Assembly: GCA_024180945.1 (NCBI GenBank)
Contig: JAKSGN010000023.1
Span: 124,001 to 188,000, forward strand
Length of the DNA stretch: 64,000 nt
DNA from: Macrophomina tecta
Lineage: Eukaryota > Ascomycota > Dothideomycetes > Botryosphaeriales > Botryosphaeriaceae
Direction of reading: 5' to 3'
Part shown: one piece after another, positions 42,136 through 51,940 of the stretch
Layout of the letters: each line of letters starts with the position of its first letter
Position numbering within the stretch: position 1 is the stretch's first letter
The notes under the pieces: generated by a model
Seen by the model: only the letters and a program-made list of their open reading frames with translations
Database searches by the model: none
Told to the model about the DNA's origin: nothing
Made by a program: the position numbers and the translations under genes

Positions 42136-44869
42136 TTAACTTGGACCGCTTGTATAAGAGGCCTCCACTATACGCTCCTCATCCTTCGAAATTCCGCTTG
42201 GCCTCAGGTGACTCATTTCGGCAAGGATATCACTAAAGAATTAAAGTTTGACCATGGGACATCTCAAGAAATTTGAAAACTAACCTTTCAAGTTGCAAGC
42301 ATGTCCAATACAAGAACTTAATCAAGTTGGCCTTGCGTTGGTCCACACCGCTGGACACGTGCGGGGCAAGCTTTCTCAGATTCATGTTGTCCGAAACATT
42401 TTGCTCTGGAGCATTGGGGAAAAGCGATTCCTTGTCTCTACTCTGAAGTTAGTATTAGTCAAGCCGGATTATATGTAATCAAAAAGCTTCTTACTTGTCA
42501 ATAAGGACACCGCAAACTCTGCAAGCGTAGCAGATCCATCCCCAGCTTTCCAAAACTCGCGCCAGCTGGCTCATGTAAAGGCATGCCAAAACACCGGCTT
42601 GTCCGTGAGACAGATAGTTCCCTCCGTGAACTGCACCGAGTATCTTAACGGCGTAGGCATAGTAAGCAAGACCGGGCGTGATATCCATATTGCGTGCCAC
42701 AGTTTCTCTCTTTTCTGATGTGGGCACTTGGTCTGTTGGCGGTCTCTGACTTGCGAGGCGCGCTCCATCGATGCTAGGTGATGGGATGCTGGCCAGAGGT
42801 GAATTTGATAAGACGGGTGAAGGCTGAATTGCGGCAGACTGGGAATCCATGGAGGTCATTTGAAGAGAGCTGCCAACAACCGAGTTTGGACCGCTCAAAG
42901 GACCAGACAGATGAGTCTTGTGTTCGCAGATCCTGCCAATAGCGAGAACAAGGAGGACTATTGCGTTCCTAATCGTTCGTTCTATGTTGTTTTCCCTGCT
43001 AGGTGGAGTTCTAGGTTTTGGTCCCGAGACTGGGCCACCATTCGCCCTCTCCCGCTTGAGGGGGTCAACGGGATAGGTCTCCGGCAAGGCAAATGGCGAT
43101 CTCGCATTGTGATTGCCAGCATCCGGGCTGTAAATTTGAATGAACTTCTCAACCATAGATGCTAGTCGCTCTTTTTCCAGGAACGGTTGCAAAGGGTACA
43201 TGTGGCTTAAGTAGCTCTGGTGTAAGCGTCTCACAGTCCAAACATCTATTTTAAGGGTACCATCCGGATTCAGACCGCCCCAGTTGTGTTGATATCCTGA
43301 TTGGTGGATGTCTGCTCCAGTGAAAGGTGCGGTAAATCCAATGCCCCAGCTGTTGGTTCCAGGTGAAGGCGCAGAAGTGCTGACAACACCATCTTCAGTA
43401 CCTTCTGCTGCCGGACTGCCACCACGTGCACCATCATAGAGGTCTTCGCCCTCTCCTCTTCCGTAAAGCTTAAGCAATCCTCGGTTCTCTTCTTGCTCTC
43501 TTGGGTAATTCGTTCCATAGGGAATGACATCTTTGAAAAAGGGTTGCATTGCAGACCAATCCATCAACATGGTGTGGGCGGCGGTCGTGTGGTCGGCGGG
43601 TAATGTGATTTCGGCCTCGAAAAAGTCTGGGACCTGCGTGTGTTTCGGGCCGAATGTCTGGGAAACGTCGGGAGGGAGAGAGTACTTAGGCCCAGACGAA
43701 GCTTTACTCGCAGTGGTCGGCGGTTCGGACGACGTTTTCTCCCTAACTGGATTATAGGTACTTCCCTCAGCCTTTTCTACTATAGCGGGTGTTAGCGCAG
43801 GGAATCAGTCCGATGGAGTCGTAAGCGTACCCTCTCCATTCTGATAGCCACGGAGCTGTCGCTCTATTCTATCCAGGCGGCCCGGAATGGACGCAAAGTT
43901 TTCCATAAGCAAGTTGACCTTCGTCACGATGTCGTGCAGCATTCGGTCTTGCCTAAAATTCTGGTGAGCATGCCGCCAAAAGGGCGGTGAAGAATTAAAA
44001 AAAAAAAAAAAAAAATAGCTGACTTAGGCGGTGGCACTTCCTTGTACTCGCATTTCAGGCCAGATTCGTGGCAGAACTGGCATGGTTGTTCCTCGTTGCA
44101 CTTTTGTTTGCGGCTCCGGCAGTTGTTGCATGCCTCCAGGTACAATGTGAGTTTGACGGAGGGCGATATAGGTACGGGAGAGAAGACGTACCTGCACCGC
44201 GCGCACTTGGCGCTTGCGGCCAGCGCCCGCGTAGTCCGCAGTTTGGCCATATACACCTGGCTGAGCGTAAGGTGAGGGGTGATAGACTTGGGTCGGACCG
44301 ATGGGGGGCGGGCCATTGTTAGGGTTGTGGTGATTTGCCGGGGGAGGACAGTGTGCCGGCGCAGCGCCATTCATGTGGGGATCATTACTGGGGTATGCGC
44401 CGGGACGGTGGCCACCATGGTCCATTGGTAGTCGTGGGTGAGGGCATTCGGGCGGCGGAGGACCTAAGGCGGCAAGCTGCCGAGGGCTTGTGTCGATTAG
44501 CGAGGGCTGGTTGGGATTGCTGGGCGTGCGCGCCAATGAGTCCACATTGTAGGACCTCGACGGGATGGTTACGGGCGGCGCATTGCCTGGGCACTTGTTC
44601 GGGTGCTGGCTGAAGTCGACGGGCTCAGGCAGGACTCGACTGCGTGGACCGAGAAGCGGACCCGCGATAGAATGCGGATGTGCCTGGAATGGCAGCGACG
44701 GCAGCGTGTTAGGCGGGTAGGCGGAGGGAGAAGCTGGTTTGTGATAGGGAGTAGGCGGTGGAGGAGGCATGGGAGAGTGAGGAGGGTGGTGAGTGTCTGA
44801 ACGGGGACTTTTGACATTTGGACTATCAGCTTCAATGCTTACGTTGGCGCAGCGGTTATGGCAATGCAC
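42136..44869 (-). CDS. Zn2Cys6 transcription factor, C-terminally shortened
   Basis: Minus-strand exons 44869-44192, 44133-44024, 43952-43831, 43776-42495, 42441-42285 and 42232-42136. The first is a Pro/His-rich region ending in basic RKRQVRAVQ. Directly after intron 1 comes the binuclear cluster CNNCRSRKQKC(N)5CQFCHESGLKC with CX2CX6CX5CX2CX6C spacing. A short coiled-coil-like segment follows (MLHDIVTKVNLLMENFASIPGRL). The regulatory domain includes NNIERTIRNAIVLLVLAIG, GLAYYAYAVKILG and SQLARVLESWGWICYACR, typical of fungal regulators. The end (SDILAEMSHLRPSGISKDEERI) is followed soon by a stop, so about 150-250 residues usual in the family are missing. The acceptor of intron 4 (GAG rather than CAG) and the 5' end are uncertain. 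Targets are unknown; it would act in the nucleus. Confidence 0.75.
43997..44016. repeat. A20 run inside an intron of the Zn2Cys6 gene
   Basis: A run of about 20 A on the plus strand (T on the coding strand) lies in intron 2 (43953-44023), next to its GTCAGC donor. Confidence 0.8.
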
Positions 44870-45354
44870 GCTGATGCCCCCTTGCTCGGATAGACGCGAT
44901 AACTGGCATGCTATGGTGCGGACGACGGAAGACTGTTGAAAGCTCCCAAAAAGTCGGTCTGGAGGAGGGGAATGAGATGGCCCACTACGCGTTATACCTA
45001 AAAAGTCGAGGGCAAGAATCTAGCTCTGGCTTGATCATCGCCTAAAGAGAAGAGATGCTGCGACGAATGCAGGCAAGTCGTGTAACTCCTACTCGCAACA
45101 CCCAGAGAAGAGTAAGGCTGTGCTTGGGAGTAAGGTAGGGCGAGGGAAACGGTGAAGGGAAGGTCGAGAAAGGGCCGGACGCTGTGCTGAATGCCAGGCG
45201 GGAGAGACAGCTCTTACCATGGAGCCGGAAAAGCTTGCTTCAAGGAGCAATCAGATGGTGGGCGATCATGGAAGCTGAAGCAGAACTTTCAAGAAGTGGC
45301 GGAGAAGCGAGCGCATCTAGCGGGCAAAGATCAGGTGCTGCCCCTTGACCTCTA
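44870..45354. other. Upstream region of the Zn2Cys6 gene
   Basis: No gene. A GTAAGC donor-like site at about 44840 inside the first exon suggests that the true first exon may lie upstream of 44869 in this stretch. Confidence 0.35.
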
Positions 45355-46814
45355 CCGCACCCGTGCAAAAGTCAGGGCGCACGGCCAAGGCGCTAATTAT
45401 CCTGCCACCAACACCAACACTTTGGAGTCGCATTGTTCAACAACGAGTTGCTCAAATGCAGTGAGAGTTGATTCTTTATAAAGCTAGGCTACCAGCGAGT
45501 TTGATAGCCACCAGCTTGAATAACATCTGTAAGCCGTTATGGCATACTTTTACAAAGCACTTCAAGGCTTGGTTTTTCCACCAATGCGTATGCCCTAGGT
45601 AACCACTCAGCCAGCAACGCCTCCACGCGCTCAGGATTCTTCTCAAGCTTAATAAATGGCGCAATCTCTTGAAGCTTCATCTTTAGTGGCCACCAAAGGT
45701 ATTCCTGGAGGTTTAGATCAGGCAAATATGGGGGGTGAGTAATGCACCTGATTTGGTGATCATACAGCCATTTATTTACCCGGTTCGCTCGATGAATGCC
45801 AGCACCATCTTGTAACCAGTACATACCATAGTCGTAGTTTCTTGGCATCTGTTCCTCCAGTACTCTGATGTAGGATTGGGCAGTATAGCCTTGCCTAGGA
45901 GAGTCCAAATCACGCTCCATAATGTGTAAATCAGACACCCCTAGCTGGCCTGAAAAGCCACCCCATACCATACACCTTGCCTTCTTGCCAAGTGGCCGTG
46001 TATTAAGCCGGCTTTGGTCCCACTTTTGGTGGCCAGGCGTACGGAAAACCCAGCTTGATGCGTGGCCAGAGCCCTGCTCAACTGAGCACTCATCACCAAA
46101 CGTAACCCTCATCCACCATCTCCAGCTCTTATACCGGTATTTCTTTGCATATTGGTACCGAATGCGGGCATTCGCTTGAGAGATCCAAGGCCGATTCTTT
46201 GCACGCCATTTGGTGATATGGTTCTTGCGTAGAATACGCCTGAGCGTATCTTTATGGATAGATAACTGGAGTTGCTTAATCACCTGGCTGTGCTTAAGTT
46301 TTTGGGAACCGGTTAACAAAACGAATAATCTGGCGCTCCGTGCGAAGGCCAACTTTGGGGGGACGGCCAGTACGAGGTGTTAGATGATGGAACATAAGCT
46401 CAGTGGTCACCTGATCTGTTTCATGATTTGAAATTATCAGGATAAAGCTCCTCATGATTAAGTGTAAACTAGGACAACCAACTATCAATTCATTCGTCCA
46501 GTCCAAAGTCCCATCTCTTGCAACATCATTAGATCAACCTGGCCAGTCGTATTGTAGTGGTTGATGCAGCTCCTGATTGCGTGTTCTGAGAAGCGAGTCT
46601 CACGGCAATTTGACGCCCATATTTGCCATCTTGCGATTATGTAATAACCGAAACTCGTTGATCATGTGAAAGCTGATGCGTTTGCCTAGCATTGCCTGAA
46701 ATTTCGCGTCCAAAGATGCGCTGCATGGTGGTGTAATGAGGCAAGGGATGAAGAGGGTACGTTGTTGTTTTGACTCGTGCACGTCCGTGCGCCCTGACTT
46801 TTGCACGGGTGCGG
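45355..46814 (-). mobile_element. Tc1/mariner transposon, 1460 bp
   Basis: TA flanks both ends (45353-45354 and 46815-46816). The terminal inverted repeats are 30 bp and identical, starting CCGCACCCGTGCAAAAGTC. The transposase occupies most of the minus strand. Length and TA target fit a Tc1/mariner element. The intact ends and the near-open gene point to recent activity. Confidence 0.9.
45537..46506 (-). pseudogene. Tc1/mariner transposase with one frameshift
   Basis: The N-terminal frame (from 46506) gives GRPPKVGLRTERQIIRFVNRFPK, a paired-like helix-turn-helix with a GRPP motif. The next frame continues LKHSQVIKQLQLSIHKDTLRRILRK and the catalytic domain: FGDECSVEQG (first Asp), LQDGAGIHRAN (second Asp) and PPYLPDLNLQEYLW (acidic third residue). 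The switch is at a run of five A on the coding strand (46299-46303); one A fewer gives a continuous frame. The rest of the 330-codon gene is open. It is a very young lesion or an assembly error. Confidence 0.8.
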
Positions 46815-47210
46815 TACCACTTTACTGCCGCGCTCTCTCCGCTCGGGCCCATAGCTTGCGTCGCAGATTTAGTACCCCTATCGCAGCGCCACATCCAGAT
46901 AATGCATAAAGGAACCTTATAAAGTCCGTTCAGCAGTCTGCCTGAGCCCCGCAATGGGTTAATGATCGCGAGTCATGTCTACGAGCTCGTCTACGTATGA
47001 TATTTAATGTTCTGCAAATATTGAGCCGTTAGACGCTAGACGAAGGCAAGCAGAATAGAGTCGCCCTGATGTATAGCCACTTCAAACTACTCCTGATTGA
47101 TCCCATATCCCCTCATGAGTGCGCTTGTGCACAAATGCAAGTCTGTATCTGTTGGATTGTGTTGAGTGAAGAGTAGTGAGGTCAGAAAAGAGAGTAGATT
47201 CTGCCTGTCT
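46815..47210. other. No supported gene
   Basis: Short ORFs only. It contains the left flank of the truncated LINE, with the target duplication starting at 47211. Confidence 0.35.
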
Positions 47211-47226
47211 CCTGAGAGGGAGGTAA

Positions 47227-49255
47227 TAGTAGTAGTAGTGGCATTAACGTCTATCTGTACTAACTTAACAGCTAGTTTGCCTCCCATGGGGCTTATTGAC
47301 GGGTGGAGTAGCCACCTTTTCGCTGAACAAATGAGATCCTCCGCTTCCTACCTAGGTTTTATTACAGGTCATGCTGTGCAGCCGCCTTGTTGGCCGCCCC
47401 AGCGGTCCGCGAGTTAGACTCGCGGTCTCATCCATTTACGGTGCCTGGCATCCGCCCCGGAACACCGCCGTTGATTCAAGGAGGTTTTGAAAGAGAAACC
47501 ACCCAGTTGGTCCGAGGAGGTTCCTAATCTTCTCTGCTCTCGTCGCAGTTCCTGGATACTCCCAGCCCGCTGCCAGGCGGCAGTCGATAAAGTGCCATTG
47601 CGCCTTCTCAGCGCCGCATTTGCAGGTAAGTTCTGCCCTTTCGTGCTTAGCGCGTCTGTGGTATTCGGCGAAATCCCCGTGTCCCGTTCTTTCGGCTATC
47701 AGCCGGTATAGCGTCTGCCTTGGTAGCGCCAGCTCGGGGTTCCTTCCCTTTCTTATCTTGAGGCCTAGGTGTTGGTAGGTTGGTGTTTGGTGCTCCTCCC
47801 ACCAGGCCTCGTAGATACGCGACCTCTCCTCCCTGTTCCTCCGCCTTGTCCAGGATACCGATGCCGGCCCCTGTTCGTCATTTTGTAGACTGATGGCTGC
47901 CTTCGCTAGCTGATCGGCCTCCTCGTTTCCCGTGATTCCCATATGGCCAGGGCACCACCTAGTCTCCACTGGGATTGGGAGCTCCTGTCTCGTGCTCTTT
48001 AGCCTCGTGAATTGGCTCTGTGAGCTAGCCGGGGTGTGCCCGTCTATGCCCTGTATGACCGACGTATTGTCTATGCATAGCGTGACGTTCGTAGCCTGTA
48101 GGGCCTCTGCGTTGGCGGCCGCCCACGCGAGTCCTTCTGCTGCGCCTCGGATCTCCGCGTCAAACACCTCCGCCTTGTGTAGGCTTCCGCTTTGGGCATG
48201 AATCCGTGCGCCGTGACTATAGGCAACGAAGGCCCAGGCGGCCTTCGAGTTCATGCTTGAGCCATCCGAATAGATATGTAGAGTTTCCGGTGGGTCTCGT
48301 TTCAGTGATTCTGCAAATTCTTTTGTTCCCCTCTCTTTCCCCTGCACCGTCTTTTGGGGGCTATTGGTGTAGCTCGGCTGTAGTAGCTGGGGTCTTTCGC
48401 AGTCTTCCACGAGCTGCGCCGTTCTCTGTAGCCTTGTGGCCCTCGGCGGCGAATTAGGGGCCCTCGGTGCCCATCCCCCGTGTCCTCTTATGACCTGTGT
48501 CCGCCCGACGATTGGGTGTGCCTCGTCCAGCAGCCGTGAGCGAAGTGATGCTCTTCTCTGGATCTGCTGTAGGAGTACGCTTGCCGGTGGGATCCCTGTC
48601 TCGCGGTGGAGCACCGGGATCGGGGTCGTTCTCCATACGGGTACTACAGCCCAGGCCGCTGTCCGCAGCGCTCTATCAATAGTCGCCGTATGGTATGATT
48701 GTCTCGGTATTACCGTCCTGGCAGTGTATGGTATCGGCTTCATTGTTCCTTCATACCAGACCTCCGCGCCGTACGTGGCGACCGGGAGCATGCATGCGTG
48801 TGCGGCTTTCGCCGCTGCTGCCGGGGGCATTCCCTTCATAACCTGGTTTAGGCCTCTGAGGTGTGCTGCGACTCTGCTGCCTTTAGAACCCCATACTTCG
48901 GCGTGATGCCTAAAGTTAAGCTTTTGGTCAAAGTAGACCCCTAGCCATCGGACTGGCTTTTCTTTAGGGCGGATTACCGTCTCTCCCACTTGGATCGTTT
49001 CGGATAGTTCTGAGGATCTACTTCTTGAGAAGTGAATAAGTTCATACTTATCTGGCGCGAAGGCGATTGCGTTCTCCTCCCCCCAGCAGAGCGCATCCTC
49101 TAGGTCAGCCGTAAGGGCCTCAGTTGTCTCTTCTGTATTTTTCCCAGTGCGTAGGAAGGCGACATCGTCGGAGTATGCGAACCTCGTCTGTACGTTCCTC
49201 CGCTTTAGCAGCGGCGAGAGGTAGAGCATATAGAGGATTGGCGAGGCTGGAGATC
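47227..49255 (-). mobile_element. 5'-truncated LINE with (CTA)n tail and 16-bp target duplication
   Basis: CCTGAGAGGGAGGTAA occurs at 47211-47226 and again at 49256-49271, exactly bracketing the element. On the minus strand the 3' end is a run of CTA units (plus strand TAGTAGTAGTAG at 47227). The 5' end is cut within the reverse transcriptase at GSPASPILY, just before the polymerase YSDD motif. The unit differs from the CAT-type tail of the other LINE. Confidence 0.85.
47436..49253 (-). pseudogene. LINE reverse transcriptase C-terminal half plus RNase H
   Basis: The frame is open from GSPASPILYMLYLSPLL at the truncation point to the stop. It includes the polymerase FAYSDDVAFL, a PVRWLGVYFDQKL block, a thumb with LPVATYGAEVWY, an RNase H (IYSDGSS, EIRGAAEGLA, CIDNTSV, GHMGITGNEEADQLAKAA), and a closing zinc motif CKCGAEKAQWHFIDC. 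There are no internal stops in about 600 codons, so it inserted recently. It was dead on arrival because the endonuclease and half of the polymerase were never copied. Confidence 0.85.
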
Positions 49256-49271
49256 CCTGAGAGGGAGGTAA

Positions 49272-50290
49272 GTAGGCTTGCTTATATACATAAATGAGTG
49301 ATTGAATAACCGAGGAGAATAGAAGCCGATATTGCTATCCGAAGCTTGTGAATATGAGGAGTAGTGAGGAGGTGGCAAAGAGTAGATGCTGATCTGAGGC
49401 AGTAAGGCAAAATATTCTGACATAAACATAAACTATAGCGTCTCTTCTATGGATGAAGGCATAGCGCTGTCCGCAACTCTTATTTTAATGCCACTACTAA
49501 CATACAGCGTTGGATCAGGTTCTTATTGGCGCGACAGCAGGAAAGAAACGCCAATTATAAATAGGTAAGAGCTAGTTGGCAGTTACGTTTTCAGTATTAA
49601 CCTACGTGCTATCTATGGGTTCCACCTTTATAACGATCTAATTCGCACTGTCTCTTACTAATTAAGGAATACTCTCATGCATATGTATCGCTGCAGTGCT
49701 AGTCATTCAATCCATCATGTTTATGTTGGAACAAGTGGTGTGACGGCTTGATCATTGATAAACGAATCAATTGGAATGAGTTGGCATAGATTGGCATGGT
49801 GTTCGAGGAGGGCGGCCGTGGAGTGGCCTTTTATCCTCTCCTGAATAGACTATACTTGTCGAAAGTAAAATACACGTGATTGATCCAACAGTTTATCTCA
49901 CGCATTTGCGTTGGAATGTATTGAATGGTCGTCAATGATGAAGATGCCGATGCTCCACTGAATGTGAAGCATATTAGTAGTGATGTGCAGGGGGTAGCAC
50001 AGAGACTGTAAGAGTCATGTTTGATGAGCAAAATCAAACAAAATAGTACTAATATCCAACAAACATGGATTATGCTGGTTGAAACGGAACAATTAATTTC
50101 GACATCTAGTTAATACCTATCAGAAGTATACATAATAAAGAATTAGCTTAATCACCTCCGTCATGCTTTTGGATAAGTATATTAGCTTAGCCATTCAATC
50201 TGAGACGTCCTAGGCTCAACACCACAAGCGTCTGAGTAACCAAGTCAGTTCGTTCATCAATTGTGACCAATCAAGCGCGAATTCAATCAG
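49272..50290. other. AT-rich region without supported genes
   Basis: No ORF above about 75 codons. It probably holds the 3' end of the gene to its right. Confidence 0.4.
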
Positions 50291-51940
50291 CTATATATAC
50301 ACCGCTTGTGACAAATTAGTGGATGGGGATGGGTGCGTCATTATAGGAGGAATACCAACCGGTACCGGTATAGGTGAAGACTCGAGCTCAAAACCAAGCA
50401 TAAATTCTAAGAACCACGGCCTGTAAACCGTGTTCACCCATCTACAGAGGCGCTGAAGTGAAGCCATCAGGTGGTACAATCCCACCATGCTTTCCGTGGT
50501 CCCAAGCTTTATGCCGCGGAAAATACGGAGCCTTTTTTGCGTAACCTGGGCGAGAAAGTATTTCCATTCATGGCCATACACTAATATTAGAGGGACGGCT
50601 GGAAGTTTGCGTCTGTCGATTACGTCCGTGTTCTTTGTCGCAGCCATTAGCTGAAACAACCGCACAAAATGATCTGATACGGATAAGGATAGTCGTTCAA
50701 GCGATTCATCTTCATCCTCTACGCTCGTCATGGTCTGAATCATGACTGCAATCGGCAGAGTTCTGATGTGCTCCTGGCACACGTAGTTGATCGAGCGACA
50801 TTTTTTCTTGTTTTTTCTTGTTGCACCATCTCTTCTGAATCCGTAACTGCGAACATCTTCGTGCTCTTGGTGTAATATCTCCTCGATCCTCACCTCCATC
50901 TTTTCGTCGGGGCCAAGCACCATCACAAAATCAATTCCTGTATCCTTCTGCAAAGCTTTGGTTAGCCGGCATTTGCAGATGTGTGCGGTAGGTACAGTTT
51001 TATTGTGGCGATATTTGACGTTTGGAATAGGCTCAACGGCTTCCTTTTCATGTGAAAGTGCTTGTTTTATAACTTGATCATGCAGCCTATTCCAATCTGT
51101 TTCAGGGCTTCTGTCATTAAAAAGTTTGATTGCGCGTTCATGTAAAATAAGAAGCTCTTCCCAGAAATCTTCGTGCCGCATATCTTGCCAACTTCTACTT
51201 TCGCCATTGGCAGAAGAATGGTCTGAGAAATGGTCTTCTATTAGGATGCCTTGTCTTAGGTGCCTTCTGGCTTGGGGCATGACCACCCTCGGAATAATGC
51301 CTCTGTGATGCGATATAATCCGGAGGTCTCTGATCATCTCTTTACAACTCGTTGGTATTATTTCAGTGACGCCTGGCTTCTGTAGTGAGACATAAGTGGG
51401 GTTCAACGTGAATAATCGATACTCGCCAAAATAGATGACAATCTGCTCCTGGGAATTTGATGGTGGTTGCACAGCTGCGGGCCGGTCGTTACACTGTTTT
51501 CTTTCACCCATTTCAGTCGGTCCCTCTTCATTAGTCCCCGTCACTTCCTCGGGATTGGTCTCCATCTCTTCTTGCTCCACCGAACTCATTAGCTTTCGAC
51601 ATCCTGGCTCTACCTCATCCCCTTTGCTCTGCTTGGCTCTCGGCTCCGTCTTTAATTGCGTGTTACCGGTCGTCTGTTGTCCTCCTCTCAAGGCAAATTT
51701 GGACCCTGTCTGTATCCTGTGAGGGATCCCTTCATTTTGGCCACTATACAGTAATGCGTTGCCTTCACGACTACGTTTATGCATATGGCACGGGCCAGGC
51801 ACGCTCACTGTATTCTGGAACGGATTACGGTCAGCGCCGTTTTCCGAGCAGTATACTGTAGCACTCTGTTCCTTAGGTCGAGGTTTAACGATAGGATTTT
51901 TTAGGCCCTTCCGACCGTCTCTTAAAGATCTGTTTAGCAT
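50291..51940 (-). CDS. PD-(D/E)XK-like fungal protein, 549 aa, probably without active site
   Basis: A single open minus-strand frame. The N-terminal 170 residues are low in complexity (Glu/Thr/Gln-rich). The rest lines up with a fungal PD-(D/E)XK nuclease-like family: CKEMIRDLRIISHHRGIIPR (about 205), DWNRLHDQVIKQAL (about 300), a GIDFVMVLGPDE strand (about 355), HIRTLPIAVMIQTM (about 420) and FRGIKLGTTESMVGLYHLMASLQRL (about 490). In the family the strand after PIAV usually carries an E-x-K (IETK), seen in the relic at 36.6 kb. Here it is IQTM, so catalysis is unlikely even though the frame is intact. Role unknown. Confidence 0.6.
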   Translation of the reverse strand: MLNRSLRDGRKGLKNPIVKPRPKEQSATVYCSENGADRNPFQNTVSVPGPCHMHKRSREGNALLYSGQNEGIPHRIQTGSKFALRGGQQTTGNTQLKTEPRAKQSKGDEVEPGCRKLMSSVEQEEMETNPEEVTGTNEEGPTEMGERKQCNDRPAAVQPPSNSQEQIVIYFGEYRLFTLNPTYVSLQKPGVTEIIPTSCKEMIRDLRIISHHRGIIPRVVMPQARRHLRQGILIEDHFSDHSSANGESRSWQDMRHEDFWEELLILHERAIKLFNDRSPETDWNRLHDQVIKQALSHEKEAVEPIPNVKYRHNKTVPTAHICKCRLTKALQKDTGIDFVMVLGPDEKMEVRIEEILHQEHEDVRSYGFRRDGATRKNKKKCRSINYVCQEHIRTLPIAVMIQTMTSVEDEDESLERLSLSVSDHFVRLFQLMAATKNTDVIDRRKLPAVPLILVYGHEWKYFLAQVTQKRLRIFRGIKLGTTESMVGLYHLMASLQRLCRWVNTVYRPWFLEFMLGFELESSPIPVPVGIPPIMTHPSPSTNLSQAVYI

